Shown here piece after piece: positions 7,011-14,790 of a stretch of DNA of 38,026 nt. Below the pieces are notes generated by a model. The model saw nothing but the letters and a program-made list of their open reading frames with translations. It searched no databases and was not told the origin of the DNA. Position 1 is the first letter of the stretch, and every line of letters begins with the position of its first letter. Origin of the DNA: Alphaproteobacteria bacterium (GTDB lineage Bacteria; Pseudomonadota; Alphaproteobacteria; UBA8366; Aestuariispiraceae); assembly GCA_006844765.1 (NCBI GenBank), contig SPJV01000019.1, positions 1 to 38,026 of the forward strand, written 5' to 3'. The position numbers and the translations under genes were made by a program.

Positions 7011-8408
7011 TTATTTGAAGTGGTCTGAACGTAGGACCATCATTTTTTCGATCTGCATTTCATGGATGGTGTAGGGAATGCCCCCGACACCATGCCCAGA
7101 GGTCCGGGCACCAGCGAAAGGCATCCAGTCAACCCGGAAGGCCGTATGCTCATTGACCATGATCGCGGTTCCGTCGAGACGGTTATAGGCGCGCATGGCG
7201 GTATCAATGCTTTCGGTGAAGACAGCTGCCTGGAAGCTGACGGGCAGGCTGTTCGCCGTGTCGATAGCCGCGTCCAGATCGTCATAGCTATAGACGCAGA
7301 TCACCGGACCGAAGATCTCGTTCTTGGAGATCGTGCAATCCTGCGGCGGGTTCAGCAGAACCGTTGGCTTGTAGCAACTGTCGGAGATTTTCTCTCCGCC
7401 CGTTATCAACGTTGCCCCTTTTTCAACGGCTTCTGAAACCCAGTCAGCGATGCGCTGGCATTCCTTGTGGTTGATGATCGGCCCAACTTCCGTATCCGGC
7501 AGGGTCGGATCGCCAACTTTCATCGCAGCACCAAGCTTACCCAGGCGATCTGCTACTTCCTGCGCGATGGTGCTATGGGCAAAGACCCGTTGTACCGAAA
7601 CGCAGACTTGGCCGGCGTGATAGAAGCCGCCCTTGGCGATGCGGGGCAGGTTTGCATCCAGATCCGCGTCAGCCGCGACAATGGCCGGTGCGACCCCGCC
7701 ATGCTCCAGCGCGCAACGTGCACCCGGTGCAAGCTTCGAGCGCAGCATCCACCCGACCTTGGACGAGCCGATAAAGGCGAAGAAAGCAACGCGCGGATCG
7801 GAGACGAAGGCCGTTGCGAGATCATGGCTTTCCGGAATGATCATCTGCGCCCAGCCGTCGGGCAGTCCCGCTTCGGCCAGGATGTCGAGGAAGGCCTTGC
7901 AGCTCATGGCCGTCGCCGCTGCCGGTTTTACTACGACCGGGCAACCGGTTGCAACGGCGGGCGCCACTTGGTGGACGATCAGGTTGAACGGATGGTTGAA
8001 GGCGGAGACCGCCGCGACAACACCAATCGGTTCAAACTGTGTGAAGGCGACCCGGCCGGCAGAGGAACCTGTGATCCCCATCGGGATGACATTGCCGCCC
8101 TTGGTTCGAAGCTCTTCGATGCAGCCTTCAACCCCATCGGCACCGCGATCGATTTCAACCAGGGAATCCGGCAGTGGCTTGCCGCCTTCGCGTGCAGCTT
8201 CGACCGCCAGCTCTTCGCGGCGTTCCTTGATGATTTCCGCGGCTTTGCGCAGGATTTCGATGCGCTGGGTTTTCGGCAACCACGCATCCCGGTTTCGGTA
8301 AAGCCCATGCGCTGTCGCCAGTGCGTTTTCCACCGCCGCTGCATCCGCAGTTGGCAGGCTACCGATCTCGGCCCCATCAAAGGGTGCCGTTACCGTGATT
8401 GAACCCAT
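7011..8408 (-). CDS. NAD(P)-dependent aldehyde dehydrogenase
   Basis: A 465-residue aldehyde dehydrogenase superfamily protein. It has N138 (AFNHPFN), cofactor lysine K161 (VVVKPAAATA), general base E235 (ALEHGGVAP) and nucleophile C269 (HAGQVCVSVQRVF), so it should be active. The glutamate motif reads EHGG rather than the common ELGG, a variant found in groups oxidising substituted aldehydes. It is the first gene of a two-gene operon with the ALS-like gene, with the same kind of SD (AGGGGGA). It may oxidise the aldehyde made by that enzyme, or act separately in catabolism. Assigning it as succinate-semialdehyde, lactaldehyde or phosphonoacetaldehyde dehydrogenase would be guesswork. Confidence 0.9.
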   Translation of the reverse strand: MGSITVTAPFDGAEIGSLPTADAAAVENALATAHGLYRNRDAWLPKTQRIEILRKAAEIIKERREELAVEAAREGGKPLPDSLVEIDRGADGVEGCIEELRTKGGNVIPMGITGSSAGRVAFTQFEPIGVVAAVSAFNHPFNLIVHQVAPAVATGCPVVVKPAAATAMSCKAFLDILAEAGLPDGWAQMIIPESHDLATAFVSDPRVAFFAFIGSSKVGWMLRSKLAPGARCALEHGGVAPAIVAADADLDANLPRIAKGGFYHAGQVCVSVQRVFAHSTIAQEVADRLGKLGAAMKVGDPTLPDTEVGPIINHKECQRIADWVSEAVEKGATLITGGEKISDSCYKPTVLLNPPQDCTISKNEIFGPVICVYSYDDLDAAIDTANSLPVSFQAAVFTESIDTAMRAYNRLDGTAIMVNEHTAFRVDWMPFAGARTSGHGVGGIPYTIHEMQIEKMMVLRSDHFK

Positions 8409-8574
8409 TCGTATCCCCCTGTCTTCCCCAAAAATTCACTCTGACATTCGCCTTATGGCACATCAAGATGACAGTTTCCCGCCTTTCGGCCCTAAATTGC
8501 AAGGGAAAGCGTTGTTAAATTTAGTTGATCGTTTTTGCAGGTGGGTAAGAGACACCCGTCTCAACCTTATTTCG

Positions 8575-8994
8575 CTATTGGAAACCCGCGACGACGGCGC
8601 CCAGAAGCTCGGCGCGATGCATCAGGGCATGGCCTTTTGCCGAAAGTATGCGGCCATCCAGCCAGATTGGTGCGCAACGGCTTTCTCCGCCACGAAGGCT
8701 CCGCCATTCCAGGCATAAGGCGTTATCTTCAGGGCGCAGCCACCAGCGCCCGAAGTCTTTCTCCGCATGCTCATCGGCGTAGGTCGCGATGCCCCCATTC
8801 AGGAAGTAGACGTGATAGCGTGTCCCATCACCGCGCTTTCCGGCGACTGTGTTGCCAATCATCACGCCAACAAACATCGCCCCCTTCAACTGCCGGCCAT
8901 TTTCTGCGTATGTCGCATGCACAGGCGGCGTCATCGCAGCAATAAGAATTGCAACGCCCAGGAAACAAATTGTGCGATAGGCCGGGAAGGCCAT
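8575..8994 (-). CDS. Small secreted protein of unknown function
   Basis: I chose the internal ATG at 8994 because it gives a clean signal peptide (MAFPAYRTICFLGVAILIAAM then PVHA-TYAE) and has GGAG 9 bases upstream; an upstream extension to 9054 has neither advantage. The mature part is about 110 residues. It has two cysteines (CLEW and RCAPIW), a GRWWLRPEDNALCLEWRS segment and LSAKGHALMHRAELL. The fold resembles the small periplasmic proteins of alphaproteobacteria that predict a beta-barrel with a glycine-rich strand start (ENGRQLKGAMFVGVMIGNTVAGKRGDG). I do not recognise a named family. It is divergent from the large FAD/folate dehydrogenase gene. Confidence 0.65.
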   Translation of the reverse strand: MAFPAYRTICFLGVAILIAAMTPPVHATYAENGRQLKGAMFVGVMIGNTVAGKRGDGTRYHVYFLNGGIATYADEHAEKDFGRWWLRPEDNALCLEWRSLRGGESRCAPIWLDGRILSAKGHALMHRAELLGAVVAGFQ

Positions 8995-9325
8995 GCAGGT
9001 GAACTCCGATCCTTCTAAAGGCACCCCCGGACGTGTATCTGCGCCGGCGATCATTCTGTCAGTTCAATACCCGCCCTCACGTTAGAACATAGTGTCTTTC
9101 GCTGAGGTCGACCGTGAGGCAGTTCACAATAAGAGTGAACAACCTTTCTGTTATCGCGATTCCCAATAGAGCCGTTAGATCGCAAAATTGCTCGTTTGCG
9201 AAGTCAACGTCGCGAATTGACCGGTGAGTGTCGGATGGTGCGAGAAAAAGCTTCTGCGAAGCGGTAACACTTTGGCAAATTTCAACGAAGGTCGTTAGGG
9301 CCCCTCCAGGAAAGGCGTTAAATTC
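8995..9325. promoter_or_regulatory. Divergent promoter region
   Basis: These 331 non-coding bases separate the secreted-protein gene (minus) from the dehydrogenase gene (plus) and must hold both promoters. They contain the inverted repeat at 9122-9140 and a small hairpin GCTTC-TGC-GAAGC at 9250-9262. A TTGACC at 9216-9221 could be a -35 element for the plus-strand gene, but I found no matching -10. No riboswitch fold was recognised. Confidence 0.4.
9122..9140. promoter_or_regulatory. Inverted repeat, possible operator
   Basis: GTTCAC and GTGAAC are perfect inverted half-sites separated by seven bases. The site lies in the divergent promoter region, about 185 bases upstream of the dehydrogenase ATG. 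Dyads of this size suit a dimeric regulator, but no regulator gene is adjacent. Confidence 0.35.
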
Positions 9326-11761
9326 ATGAAATCCCACGCACAAGCGGTCGTTATCGGTGGCGGAGTCGTCGGCGTTTCGGTGCTGTATCACCTGACGAAA
9401 ATGGGTTGGAAGGACGTCGTCCTGATTGAACGCTCTGAGCTGACCTCCGGCTCTACATGGCATGCGGCGGGGGGGTGCCACACCCTCAACTCCGATCCTC
9501 AGGTCGCAAAGCTGCAGTCCTATACGATCGAGCTTTATAAGGAGATTGAAGAAATCTCCGGTCAGGAAACCGGGTTTCGCCTGACGGGCGGTGTCTTCCT
9601 CGCCGTGACGCCGGAGCGGATGGAACTCCTGAAGGTTATGCAAAGCCAGGAGAAGCTGCTCGGGATCGAAACCGAACTGCTGACACCCAAGGAATGCGAG
9701 AAGATCCTGCCGATCATGGATCCGGACCAGTTCCGGGGCGCGCTCTATACGCCGATGCATGGCCATCTGGCACCTGCGGATGTGACCCATGCCTATGCCA
9801 AGGCGGCGAAGATTCAGGGTGCGGAGATTTATCTGCGCAACCGGGTCACCGACACAGTCCAACGCCAGGATGGCACTTGGGATGTGGTGACGGAGCAAGG
9901 CACGATCCATACGGATCACGTGGTTAATGCCGGTGGTCTCTGGGCGCGGGAATGCGGGCGCATGGTCGGTTTGGAACTGCCGATCCTCGCCATGGAGCAT
10001 ATGTATCTGATCACCGAAGACATGCCGGAAGTGGCTGAGGTCAACCGCACAACGGGCAAGGAAGTGCTCCACGTCGTCGATCCGGATGGCGAGATCTACA
10101 TGCGCCAGGAACGGGGCGGCATGTTGATGGGTACCTACGAGAAGGGCGGCGTTCCCTGGTCACCGAAGGAAACCCCGTGGGACTTCGGGCATGAACTGCT
10201 GCAGGAAGATATCGACCGGATCGCGCCGTCTCTGGAAGTCGGCTTCGCACACTTCCCGCCTTTCCAACGGGCGGGGATTAAACAGATCATCAACGGTCCC
10301 TTCACCTTCGCACCAGATGGTAACCCGTTGGTCGGCCCGGTCCGTGGCCTGAAGAACTACTGGGTTGCCTGTGGCGTCATGGCCGGGTTCAGCCAGGGCG
10401 GCGGCGTTGGCTTGTCGCTCGCCAGCTGGATGGTCAATGGCGATCCGGGCTTCGATATCTGGGGTATGGATGTCGCGCGCTTCGGCGACTGGACGACGAT
10501 GGCCTACACCAATGCCAAGGTCCGGGAGAACTATTCACGCCGCTTCAAGGTTACCTTCCCCAATGAGGAACTGCCTGCCGCGCGTCCCCTGCGCACCACG
10601 CCGATCTATGAACGCCAGAAGGCAATGAATGCCGTCTTCGGGGTCGCCTATGGTATGGAGCAGGCGCTTTGGTACGCGCCGGAGGACATGGAGCCGGTTG
10701 AGAACATCACCTTCCTGCGCTCCAATGCTTTCCCGCATATCAAGGCGGAAGCGAAGAATGTGCGGGAGAATGTCGGGGTTTGCGACATCTCCTCCTTCGC
10801 GAAATATGAAATCACCGGGCCGAATGCGGAGAGCTGGTTGAACCGTATTCTGGCGTGCAAGATGCCGAAGGCCAGTCGCATGACGCTCGCCCCGATGCTG
10901 AATGATCAGGGCAAGGTCATCGGTGACTTCACGCTCGCCAAGCTCAGCGACGAACGCTTCTTCATCTTCGGCTCTGGCATGGGTGAGGTCTATCACATGC
11001 GCTGGTTTGAAGAGCACATGCCGGAAGACGGCGGGGTCGATATCCGCCCCTATGGCATGGGGCTGCTGGGTCTTTCCATCGCCGGGCCGAATTCCCGGGC
11101 GGTGCTGGAGAAGCTGACCGGCGAAGATTGCTCAAAGGACGCCTTCAAATTCCTCGATATCAAGGAAATGTCGGTTGGTATGGTGCCGGCGCTGGTGGGC
11201 CGTGTGACCTTTACCGGCGATCTTGGTTACGAGATGTGGGTGAAGCCGGAACTGCACGCTCGTCTTTTCGACGACATCCTGGCAGCCGGCGCTGAGTTCG
11301 GCATCAAGCCCTTCGGCGCACGCGCCATGCGGTCCCTCTCGCTGGAGAAGAGCTTTGGATCTTGGGCGACCGAATACCGTCCGATCTATGGCCCCTTCGC
11401 TGCCAATATGGGTCGCTTCGTCGATCTGACGAAGAACGACTGCATCGGCCTGGAAGCCGCCCGGCGGGAGAAGGAAGAAGGCCCGGAAAAGCGCCTGGTC
11501 ACCTTCACGGTCGATGTGAACGAAATCGACGTTATGGGGAACGAGCCGATCTATCGCGATGGTAAGATCGTCGGCTATGTCACCTCCGGCATGTTCGCCC
11601 ACCATATCGACCAGTCAGTCGCCATGGGCTATGTCCCCAACGACATGGCCGATGACGAAAGCCAGGGCGCCTTCGAAATCGAAATCTTCGGCGACATGCG
11701 CCCGGCCACGATCTCAACCCAACCACTCTGGGATCCGAAAGCGGAGCGCATGCGGGGGTAG
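9326..11761 (+). CDS. FAD-dependent dehydrogenase fused to GcvT-like folate domain (DMGDH/sarcosine dehydrogenase type)
   Basis: An 811-residue protein with the full dimethylglycine/sarcosine dehydrogenase layout. Residues 1-370 form a DAO-type FAD domain (VVIGGGVVGVSVLYHL; H46 in SGSTWHAAGG matches the histidine that covalently carries FAD in mitochondrial DMGDH). An FAO_M-like linker follows to about 430, then a GcvT-like aminomethyltransferase domain with its C-terminal barrel (GLSIAGPNSRAVLEKLTGED, RVTFTGDLGYEMWVKPE). Such enzymes oxidatively demethylate N-methyl amino acids and pass the one-carbon unit to tetrahydrofolate. The exact substrate (dimethylglycine, sarcosine or another N-methyl compound) cannot be fixed. 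The start follows AGGAAAGG with somewhat long spacing. No partner genes for glycine betaine demethylation are adjacent. Confidence 0.9.
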   Translation: MKSHAQAVVIGGGVVGVSVLYHLTKMGWKDVVLIERSELTSGSTWHAAGGCHTLNSDPQVAKLQSYTIELYKEIEEISGQETGFRLTGGVFLAVTPERMELLKVMQSQEKLLGIETELLTPKECEKILPIMDPDQFRGALYTPMHGHLAPADVTHAYAKAAKIQGAEIYLRNRVTDTVQRQDGTWDVVTEQGTIHTDHVVNAGGLWARECGRMVGLELPILAMEHMYLITEDMPEVAEVNRTTGKEVLHVVDPDGEIYMRQERGGMLMGTYEKGGVPWSPKETPWDFGHELLQEDIDRIAPSLEVGFAHFPPFQRAGIKQIINGPFTFAPDGNPLVGPVRGLKNYWVACGVMAGFSQGGGVGLSLASWMVNGDPGFDIWGMDVARFGDWTTMAYTNAKVRENYSRRFKVTFPNEELPAARPLRTTPIYERQKAMNAVFGVAYGMEQALWYAPEDMEPVENITFLRSNAFPHIKAEAKNVRENVGVCDISSFAKYEITGPNAESWLNRILACKMPKASRMTLAPMLNDQGKVIGDFTLAKLSDERFFIFGSGMGEVYHMRWFEEHMPEDGGVDIRPYGMGLLGLSIAGPNSRAVLEKLTGEDCSKDAFKFLDIKEMSVGMVPALVGRVTFTGDLGYEMWVKPELHARLFDDILAAGAEFGIKPFGARAMRSLSLEKSFGSWATEYRPIYGPFAANMGRFVDLTKNDCIGLEAARREKEEGPEKRLVTFTVDVNEIDVMGNEPIYRDGKIVGYVTSGMFAHHIDQSVAMGYVPNDMADDESQGAFEIEIFGDMRPATISTQPLWDPKAERMRG

Positions 11762-11866
11762 GATCCGAGAGATTTGTTGTAACGCAAGAGGCAACACGTG
11801 CTTCACAATTGGCATTCACTACTATAAGATTGAAATCCTGATTGAAATTCTTCGGGAGACGATCCT

Positions 11867-12298
11867 GTGCCATCACTGTTTTTTACCCCGCTTGTGTTTA
11901 TGGCTGGTGTCGTCCTAGCTGTCGCATCTGGCGCCTCCACGACATCTGCGTGCGGCGGAGATGACGGTGGTATTGCCGCCGGCGACATGGTTGCCGAGAC
12001 CGCGATCGCGCTGCATTTCGACAGTATCGACTTTGCACGATCCAGCGGTGGGGATGTGGGCTCCTCCAGTTCCGCCGGTCCCGACATCGCCTTCGCGGCG
12101 CTCTCTCCAGCCCTCCGGCTAGTCGTTGTCGCCCATGCGCCCGTCGCCTCGGAAACATCCGTTGTTGCACGGACGAGCTTGACCGCCGACAGTATTGTTC
12201 TATTCGAACGTCTTGCTGAAGCACGAATGCAAATCGATGCGACACCGGCCGGATCGGATCTCGCGCTCAATGATACTGAAATCGTTAATGTCTGCTAG
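11867..12298 (+). CDS. Hypothetical exported protein, GTG start
   Basis: A 143-residue ORF starts at a GTG with GGGAG 8 bases upstream. It has a signal-like N-terminus (PLVFMAGVVLAVASGASTTSA) and then an Ala/Ser/Gly/Asp-rich sequence with few aromatic residues and no recognisable domain. The mature protein has a cysteine near its start (TSACGGDD) but not a proper lipobox. Its stop lies 19 bases before the likely start of the next gene, and the two probably form an operon. I do not recognise a family. Overlapping long antisense frames make the coding call moderate. Confidence 0.5.
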   Translation: MPSLFFTPLVFMAGVVLAVASGASTTSACGGDDGGIAAGDMVAETAIALHFDSIDFARSSGGDVGSSSSAGPDIAFAALSPALRLVVVAHAPVASETSVVARTSLTADSIVLFERLAEARMQIDATPAGSDLALNDTEIVNVC

Positions 12299-12317
12299 CG
12301 GCCCGTCGTTGTTGTCA

Positions 12318-13295
12318 ATGAAGTGGCTGCTTGTCGGCTTGGTCGCAACGCTGTGCAGCGCCTGCGTCGCCGTTGATACGAAATGGAATCGGCCCACCAA
12401 AACGGCTGTACGGCTCCATACCGAGCGCGTAAGCGAAGCCCGGGCCGAGTTGGTCGATGGTTTTCGCGATACCCTCGAAACAGCCGCGGCAAACCCGGAT
12501 TTCGACCAGGAGATCGTGCGTTTTCTCCAAGCCCATAAATCCGCGCTGCAAGCCTACGACATTGATGCTTTCGCCGGGTTCATTACCGACGACTTCCAGA
12601 GAACGACCGTCGTGGACCAAGACACCGCCAAGGTAGAAACGCGCGCGCAATTTTTGAATGCGCGGAAAACCTGGTCGCGAGAACCGCCGCCGCGGCGTAA
12701 CGCGCGATATGCTATCGGCGATATGGAAGTATCCGCCAATGGGGTTCATGCATCGGTCCATCTCTCCATATCTTTAGAAACCAAGTATTTTACGACGCGA
12801 TCGCTGGTTCAACTGGCGCTTAGAAGAGACGGGCCGGATTGGAAACTCACCGATAGCAGCTGGATCCCACTGCATCCCCGGAACGCGCTCGCGAACGATG
12901 TCACGTATCTCCTTGTTCCGGACGGGAAGCTCGGTCTGCCGCTGGACAGTTTCAAGGCAAGCTTTGATGCGAGCGCACTCACGCAAGGGCCGGACCGTCT
13001 ACTTGATGAGGCGGCGCTGTCTTCCCAGGATGTACTCCGCGCCATGCGATGGTACAATTTGGTCATCATCTTTAAGGAAGCCCCGCCGCCCGGCGCGGTG
13101 ATCGAACCGGGCATGACCTATCATCAGCCCACGAAGAATTTCACCTTTTCGGTTCGCCACGTGGTCCGGGAAGAGACCCCATTCTTCGTCATGATTCTTC
13201 GTACCTTCCTACATGGACCTCCAAAGGTGCGTGCGACACTTCGTGTGTTCATCGACAACGTTCCAGTTCTCATCGAGCCGATCGTAACTGGGTAG
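12318..13295 (+). CDS. Putative lipoprotein with NTF2-like domain
   Basis: A 325-residue protein if started at ATG 12318; an ATG at 12288 overlapping the previous stop would add ten residues. The N-terminus is lipoprotein-like (MKWLLVGLVATLCSAC), though the lipobox has Cys rather than Leu at -3. Residues roughly 55-170 look like an NTF2/SnoaL-type domain (FLQAHKSALQAYDIDAFAGF, DFQRTTVVD, then strands ending PDWKLTDSSW). The C-terminal 150 residues carry PPPGAVIEPGMTYHQPTKNF and FFVMILRTFLHGPPKV and match nothing I know. It would sit in the periplasm or on a membrane. It is the second NTF2-like protein in the window, unrelated in detail to the one at 3.9 kb. Confidence 0.65.
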   Translation: MKWLLVGLVATLCSACVAVDTKWNRPTKTAVRLHTERVSEARAELVDGFRDTLETAAANPDFDQEIVRFLQAHKSALQAYDIDAFAGFITDDFQRTTVVDQDTAKVETRAQFLNARKTWSREPPPRRNARYAIGDMEVSANGVHASVHLSISLETKYFTTRSLVQLALRRDGPDWKLTDSSWIPLHPRNALANDVTYLLVPDGKLGLPLDSFKASFDASALTQGPDRLLDEAALSSQDVLRAMRWYNLVIIFKEAPPPGAVIEPGMTYHQPTKNFTFSVRHVVREETPFFVMILRTFLHGPPKVRATLRVFIDNVPVLIEPIVTG

Positions 13296-13339
13296 CGCGG
13301 TGGCCAGCTTCATGGGGCACCGATCGTGTGAAAGAGAAA

Positions 13340-13441
13340 ATGACGAAATTTCAAGGGATAATTATCACCGTTACCCTGTTGTCGATCACCGCATGCGGCC
13401 TTTCACAGGATAGTACGGAGAACCGAGCAAAGCTGTCGTAG
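13340..13441 (+). CDS. Candidate 33-residue lipoprotein
   Basis: A tiny ORF: MTKFQGIIITVTLLS then ITACGLSQDSTENRAKLS. It has a basic start, hydrophobic core and good lipobox (I-T-A-C), giving a mature lipopeptide of about 15 residues, similar in size class to entericidin-like lipoproteins. The upstream GAAAGAG is a plausible SD. Its TAG stop is in the same frame as the pseudogene that follows, so it may instead be the truncated 5' end of another gene joined to it by deletion. The coding call is tentative. Confidence 0.35.
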   Translation: MTKFQGIIITVTLLSITACGLSQDSTENRAKLS

Positions 13442-14221
13442 AGGTCGGTCGAGCCAGAACAGCGCTATCTCGGCATCATGCCGGCGGTCGCCTCAGGCGC
13501 AATGGGGGCGAAGTTGGTTTGCTTCTATCCCAAGAATGCAATGAGCGAACACCACACACATCAGACGAGCATCGCGCTGTTCGATCCTGAGTTCGGGCTG
13601 CCGCTCGCCTTCATGGACGGCCGGTTGATTACCGAGATGCGGACAGCGGCGACCTCGGTAGCCATCACCAAAGCGGCGGCATAACCGGACAGCCGTGTCC
13701 TCGCCCTGATCGGCAGTGGCGTACAGGCGTCCGCGCATCTCGCCGCGCTCAGTGAACTCTACCGCTTTGATGAAGTCCGTGTCTGGAGCTGTACACCGGC
13801 GAATGCCGAAGACTTTGCCGCGACCCACGGTGCGAGAGCGACCGCCGCCGAGGATGCTGTGGACGGCGCCGATATTGTCGTCTGCGCGACCAACGCGATT
13901 GAGCCGGTTTTGAGAGGCGAATGGCTGAAACCGGGCGCGCATGTGAACGCCGTCGGCTCACCCCGCCCGAACTGGCGCGAACTAGACGACGCGGCCATGC
14001 GGGAGACCCTCATCGTCGGTTCACGGGATGCGGCCATGAAGGAAGCGGGCGATGTCATCCTTTCGGGCGCGTCGATCCATGCCGAGGCCGGAGAGATCCT
14101 GGGCGGCTCGGTATCTCTCGACCCGGCGCGGACAACTATTTTCAAGTCGGTCGGTATCGCAATCGAAGACATCGCTGCGGCCCGGCTTGTCCACGACCGC
14201 TACAAACGCAGGAACGAATAA
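13442..14221 (+). pseudogene. Ornithine cyclodeaminase/mu-crystallin family pseudogene
   Basis: One reading frame carries most of an OCD/mu-crystallin family protein: GIMPAVASGAMGAKLVCFYP, then LFDPEFGLPLAFMDGRLITE, RTAATSVAITKAAA, an in-frame TAA at 13682-13684, and in the same frame PDSRVLALIGSGVQASAHLAAL (NAD(P)-binding G-x-G-x-x-A), VVCATNAIEP, GAHVNAVGSPRPNW and a normal C-terminus. The family is usually about 310-330 residues. Here about 50-60 N-terminal residues are missing and the frame is broken once. The frame is otherwise intact, suggesting recent decay. Intact relatives act as ornithine cyclodeaminase, ketimine or pyrroline-2-carboxylate reductase, or alanine dehydrogenase; the substrate here is unknown. 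Confidence 0.85.
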
Positions 14222-14263
14222 AGGCAGGTTCCCCGCGCCGTTTCCGTCAAGAACGGACATAAT

Positions 14264-14635
14264 CTAGTCCCGTTGAAAATCCACATGCAGATGGTTGCCA
14301 TCGGGGTCGTGGAGGTTCACTTGGGTGATGTCTGTGCCCGGGACCTCGGCGAGGCGATAGGGGATGTTGGCGGTCTTTAGCACGGCCAGGAAGGCATCCA
14401 TGTCGGTTGCGGAGAAGGCGAAGTGCTCAAGGCTCAGGGCTTCTGGCGGGGCCGGTGTCTCTTTCACGTCGACCAAATGCACGAAGGGATGGCCATCGAG
14501 ATACATCCAGGCACCGTCGAAGGGGAAGTTCGGGCGCCACCCTTCTCCCATTCCCAGAATGTCACGATAAAAGGCCCGCGACCGGTCCAGATCCGCAGTG
14601 CGAATGTTTACATGATCGAGTTTTGTGAGCGGCAT
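14264..14635 (-). CDS. VOC (glyoxalase/bleomycin-resistance) family protein
   Basis: A 123-residue single VOC unit, started at ATG 14635 because the longer frame would need a TTG at 14671. It has the paired beta-alpha-beta-beta-beta modules: LDHVNIRTADLDRSRAFYRDILGM and LEHFAFSATDMDAFLAVL, ending DPDGNHLHVDF. H8 and H71 sit at usual metal-ligand positions. The final module has His (H117) where many members have a metal-binding Glu (DPDGN-x-x-E), so metal use may differ. VOC proteins include dioxygenases, lyases and isomerases, and no specific function is supported. It is convergent with the OCD pseudogene. Confidence 0.8.
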   Translation of the reverse strand: MPLTKLDHVNIRTADLDRSRAFYRDILGMGEGWRPNFPFDGAWMYLDGHPFVHLVDVKETPAPPEALSLEHFAFSATDMDAFLAVLKTANIPYRLAEVPGTDITQVNLHDPDGNHLHVDFQRD

Positions 14636-14790
14636 GGCGGTAGTATCGCACCCCTTTTTGAGGGTCGCCAAGGGAAAAAGAAGAGCCGCGTATCGTTGCC
14701 ATCCTCACATAGCGGCAATTTCCCCGGTGGCAACGCCGTGTTGAATTCCCTAGACTAAAGCTCTTCGGAACGTTGGGGAGCCGCTCGAAG

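Noticed and set aside
7467..8402. Plus-strand ORF (311 codons) across the aldehyde dehydrogenase
   Set aside because: Antisense shadow of a gene with intact catalytic residues; the translation resembles no protein family.
9077..10072. Minus-strand ORF (331 codons) opposite the dehydrogenase N-terminus
   Set aside because: It overlaps the FAD domain of the plus-strand gene and its translation is rich in His/Arg/Gln, as expected for an antisense frame.
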